Source: JBEKCD01 sp050015055 (GTDB taxonomy: Archaea; Thermoproteota; Bathyarchaeia; Bathyarchaeales; Bathycorpusculaceae). Taken from it: DNA of 64,000 bases. Under the pieces are notes generated by a model that saw only the letters and a list, made by a program, of their open reading frames with translations, did not search any database and was not told where the DNA came from. Shown piece after piece: positions 62,102-64,000 of the stretch; the first letter of the stretch is position 1, and the number at the start of each line of letters is the position of its first letter. Made by a program: the position numbers and the translations under genes. The DNA is taken from contig JBEKCD010000011.1 of assembly GCA_050015055.1 (NCBI GenBank), forward strand, positions 11,994 to 75,993, read 5' to 3'.

Positions 62102-63154
62102 ATGGATACACCTACACTTCGAATCCTGGATACAATATCCTCTAATTTAGGCGATTCTATATCAATTAACCAGTTGACTGTAAGAATTAGAGAAAAATAC
62201 GGCACTGCACATTACGCAAACATCTACCAGAAAATTCAGGAACTAAAGAAAGAAGGATTGCTCAGTCTAGACCTCATGGGACGATCCTCCAGTATCAAAC
62301 TGAACTTTCAAAACTATCTACTGATTGACACATTAGCAGAAATGGAAATAGAGAAAAAGAAGAACTTTCTGACAAAGAGAAGCGATCAATTGTTATTCCT
62401 AACCGAAATCGACAAGTTCTTCAATGATACCTGCGCAATAAGATCAATCAGTTCTATAGATCCAACAAAAAACATCAAACTTAACAAAACTGAATTACTT
62501 TTTCTCCTCCGGAAAACACCGGAATATCACAACGAGACGCTTCAACTTTACAAAGAAATGCTGAAAATGCAAAAAAAGTATAACTTGAGAATTAACAGTC
62601 TTATCACGGACAGAGACGATTTTTACGATCTAATATCGTCAGACGAAATTAATCCTCTCAGAGAAGCTCTAAGCGAAAAGATCAGCTTTTTCTGCCCCCA
62701 AGCTTTCTGGAGCGATATCAAACAAGTCTCAGAAAAAACAGAAATTAGGAGCATTAAGACAGAAACAAAACCTGCTAACTTCTCAGGTTTAGACCTGGCC
62801 TACAATCTTTGTAGATTCGGATACAAAGAATTCGGTCTTCAGGTGTCGCAAGGAAAGAAATTCTGCATTGAATACATAACAACTGCAATACTGCTTCAAG
62901 AAGACGCGAGACTCATGGAAGCCATACCCGTAATCCTTGCAAAAAACAGTTTCAAAAGCAACATATTGGCATTCTTAAGCCAGAAATTTGAGACATCTGG
63001 AAAACTAATGGGCCTGCTGAAAATCTTGCACGCCATCAAACCAACACGAGAAACTAGTGAAACAATAGACTTTCTAGAAACATTCGAACAAGAGGAAATA
63101 CCTGCTGACGAAGAAAGCATCCTCCAAAAGATGAGGCTATACAATGCCATGTGA
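62102..63154 (+). CDS. Winged-helix protein, probable antitoxin/regulator
   Basis: 350 residues. N-terminal wHTH (about 1-70: LRILDTISSNLGDSISINQLTVRIREK, then IYQKIQELKKEGLLSLDL as recognition helix). The rest (75-350) is helical and charged without a recognised fold. AT-rich codon use contrasts with neighbours and suggests transfer. The next gene, a nucleotidyltransferase fragment, starts 10 bases before this stop, as in archaeal HTH-nucleotidyltransferase pairs. The palindromic array just upstream is the likely binding site of this protein. Confidence 0.62.
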   Translation: MDTPTLRILDTISSNLGDSISINQLTVRIREKYGTAHYANIYQKIQELKKEGLLSLDLMGRSSSIKLNFQNYLLIDTLAEMEIEKKKNFLTKRSDQLLFLTEIDKFFNDTCAIRSISSIDPTKNIKLNKTELLFLLRKTPEYHNETLQLYKEMLKMQKKYNLRINSLITDRDDFYDLISSDEINPLREALSEKISFFCPQAFWSDIKQVSEKTEIRSIKTETKPANFSGLDLAYNLCRFGYKEFGLQVSQGKKFCIEYITTAILLQEDARLMEAIPVILAKNSFKSNILAFLSQKFETSGKLMGLLKILHAIKPTRETSETIDFLETFEQEEIPADEESILQKMRLYNAM

Positions 63155-63374
63155 CAAAAGCGCGTTATTCGAATTCTTAGAAGTCTTCAATGGTGACCTC
63201 ACAAAAAAGGTTACTCTTGTAGCTGCCGGCGGAACAGCAATGACCTTGCTTGATCTAAAACCATCGACAATTGATATTGATTTTACAATTCCCAGCAGTG
63301 ACTTGCCCGAATTTGAACGAGCCCTCAAAGGCGCGCGCGCTATGGCTGAACTATTTGCCCAGAATCGTGTTTAA
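63144..63374 (+). pseudogene. Truncated nucleotidyltransferase (toxin-like)
   Basis: 76 residues. Residues 10-60 carry the nucleotidyltransferase start LVAAGGTAMTLLDLKP and the metal motif STIDIDF, as in DUF6036/AbiEii relatives. The family then needs another 100 or more residues, but the frame changes character after ERALKG, at a GCGCGCGCGC tract (63331-63340), and stops inside the convergent Nudix gene. The 3' part has been lost, so the toxin is probably inactive. Confidence 0.65.
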
Positions 63375-63773
63375 CTTTTCGAGGGCTTCTTTGTTTTCCT
63401 TCCAATAGAGCAATTGTAGAGCGTCTTTGATGTCACACCATCTGTATTCACTGTGTTCTTTTCCGTCGAGCACTACATTCTCTGTGGAAGACACTTCTAC
63501 ACCATAGACGTATTCCTGATTCAGGTTGGGGTCTGAAAACTCGAAATAGTATAAATCTTCTATCACCCTGATGAGATTCTTTATTCCAGTTTCTTCCTTT
63601 ATTTCTCTGCGTAAGGCTTCTGTTCGGGTCTCTCTTTCTTCCAAGCCGCCCGTAACAGGTTGCCAGTGCCAGAATCCATTTCTATCAGGAAGCCTTTTCA
63701 AGAGCAGATATTCTATTGAGTCACCATTTCTTCGAAAGATTATCGCTTCGACTACTTGTATTGGCAACCGCAT
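63351..63773 (-). CDS. Nudix hydrolase
   Basis: 140 residues with the Nudix box: GGLEERETRTEALRREIKEE(T), here split as GGLEERETRTEAL and RREIKEETGI, matching GX5EX7REUXEEXGU. The N-terminus VVEAIIFRRNGDSIEYLLLKR is typical of dATP/NTP pyrophosphohydrolases (NudB-like, WHWQPVTGG). It probably sanitises nucleotides. Its end overlaps the truncated nucleotidyltransferase. Confidence 0.88.
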   Translation of the reverse strand: MRLPIQVVEAIIFRRNGDSIEYLLLKRLPDRNGFWHWQPVTGGLEERETRTEALRREIKEETGIKNLIRVIEDLYYFEFSDPNLNQEYVYGVEVSSTENVVLDGKEHSEYRWCDIKDALQLLYWKENKEALEKLNTILGK

Positions 63774-63869
63774 GGCAAAAGAGAGTTACGGCTGGCAGTA
63801 AAATCTGTTTTGGTGTTGCGGAAAAGCTATAGCCGAACCGAAAGTAACTGTGTCGGTTGGTGAGTTGAG

Positions 63870-64000
63870 TTGCTTGAAGGCAAGACCGTGAATCTGAGGG
63901 CTATGGAGAAGGAAGACGTGTCGTTCTGGCATAAATGGGCTAACAATGTGGATTCGGAATATTTCTTGCCGAGTCAAAGGTCTAAAGCAGAAATGGAAAA
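63870..64000 (+). CDS. GNAT acetyltransferase, C-terminus beyond window
   Basis: The first 43 residues of a RimJ/RimL-like acetyltransferase: LLEGKTVNLRAMEKEDVSFW-type start (Met-Leu-Glu-Gly-Lys-Thr-Val) and HKWANNVDSEYFLPSQRS. The TTG at 63870 has GGTGAG about 6 bases upstream. The gene continues past the window end. Confidence 0.7.
   Translation, partial: MLEGKTVNLRAMEKEDVSFWHKWANNVDSEYFLPSQRSKAEME

Overview
The window looks like a piece of an archaeal chromosome. It has a 7S-type SRP RNA, a tRNA-Ser with an encoded CCA, archaeal TATA boxes about 25 bases upstream of predicted starts, many TTG/GTG starts with GGAG/GAGGTG ribosome binding sites, a four-subunit pyruvate:ferredoxin oxidoreductase, HerA/NurA-type proteins, DUF1614 and DUF2207 proteins, and many small zinc-ribbon proteins. 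The mix of type-A phosphofructokinases, cohesin/dockerin proteins and membrane-bound winged-helix regulators fits an uncultured TACK lineage such as Bathyarchaeia. That placement is inference; no marker phylogeny was run.

Layout. 1-7600: partial galT, the SRP RNA, a flavodoxin with a one-base frameshift, zinc-ribbon and cysteine-rich proteins, two convergent phosphofructokinases (one ATP-type, one PPi-type by key residues), small membrane proteins and a GIY-YIG protein. 7600-15700: an eRF1/Vms1-like protein, a heterodimeric ABC exporter with one half split in two genes, a low-molecular-weight phosphatase, a coiled-coil protein, tRNA-Ser(GCU) and a frameshifted DUF1614 gene. 16000-27100: envelope functions (secreted protein, HtrA-type protease, MacB-like ABC system, PAP2 phosphatase, a wHTH/membrane protein pair), a PDO-thioredoxin reductase fusion and a membrane protein with a C-terminal HTH. 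27300-30400: three secreted proteins with cohesin, CARDB and dockerin modules. 30800-38600: a NurA-like/HerA pair, a GNAT protein and porCDAB. 39600-51300: a STAND-TPR-RecA-like fusion, a C45 peptidase, a giant propeller/InlB-repeat surface protein, a G1 (eqolisin) peptidase and another surface protein. 52400-55740: a three-gene operon of a zinc-ribbon membrane protein, a DUF2207 membrane protein with a striking Ala-Cys tail, and a PqqD-radical SAM-SPASM enzyme. 55845-64000: an AbiE toxin-antitoxin pair behind a duplicated palindromic operator, an Lrp-like double-HTH regulator, a RibD/DHFR-family protein, a second possible toxin-antitoxin locus with a truncated nucleotidyltransferase and its own operator array, a Nudix protein and a partial GNAT.

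The best candidate for a new system is the 52412-55737 operon. The DUF2207 protein ends in ten cysteines within 21 residues, nearly all alternating with alanine, followed by GGGAR. The next gene, with no intergenic space, encodes a radical SAM/SPASM enzyme with an N-terminal PqqD-like recognition domain, the architecture of thioether-forming peptide maturases. I infer that the enzyme modifies the cytoplasmic tail of the membrane protein. Other signals are four copies of a 46-bp intergenic repeat, a recurrent GCGCGC palindrome in intergenic DNA, and two toxin-antitoxin operators. Two genes appear broken by single-base homopolymer indels, which may be sequencing or assembly errors.
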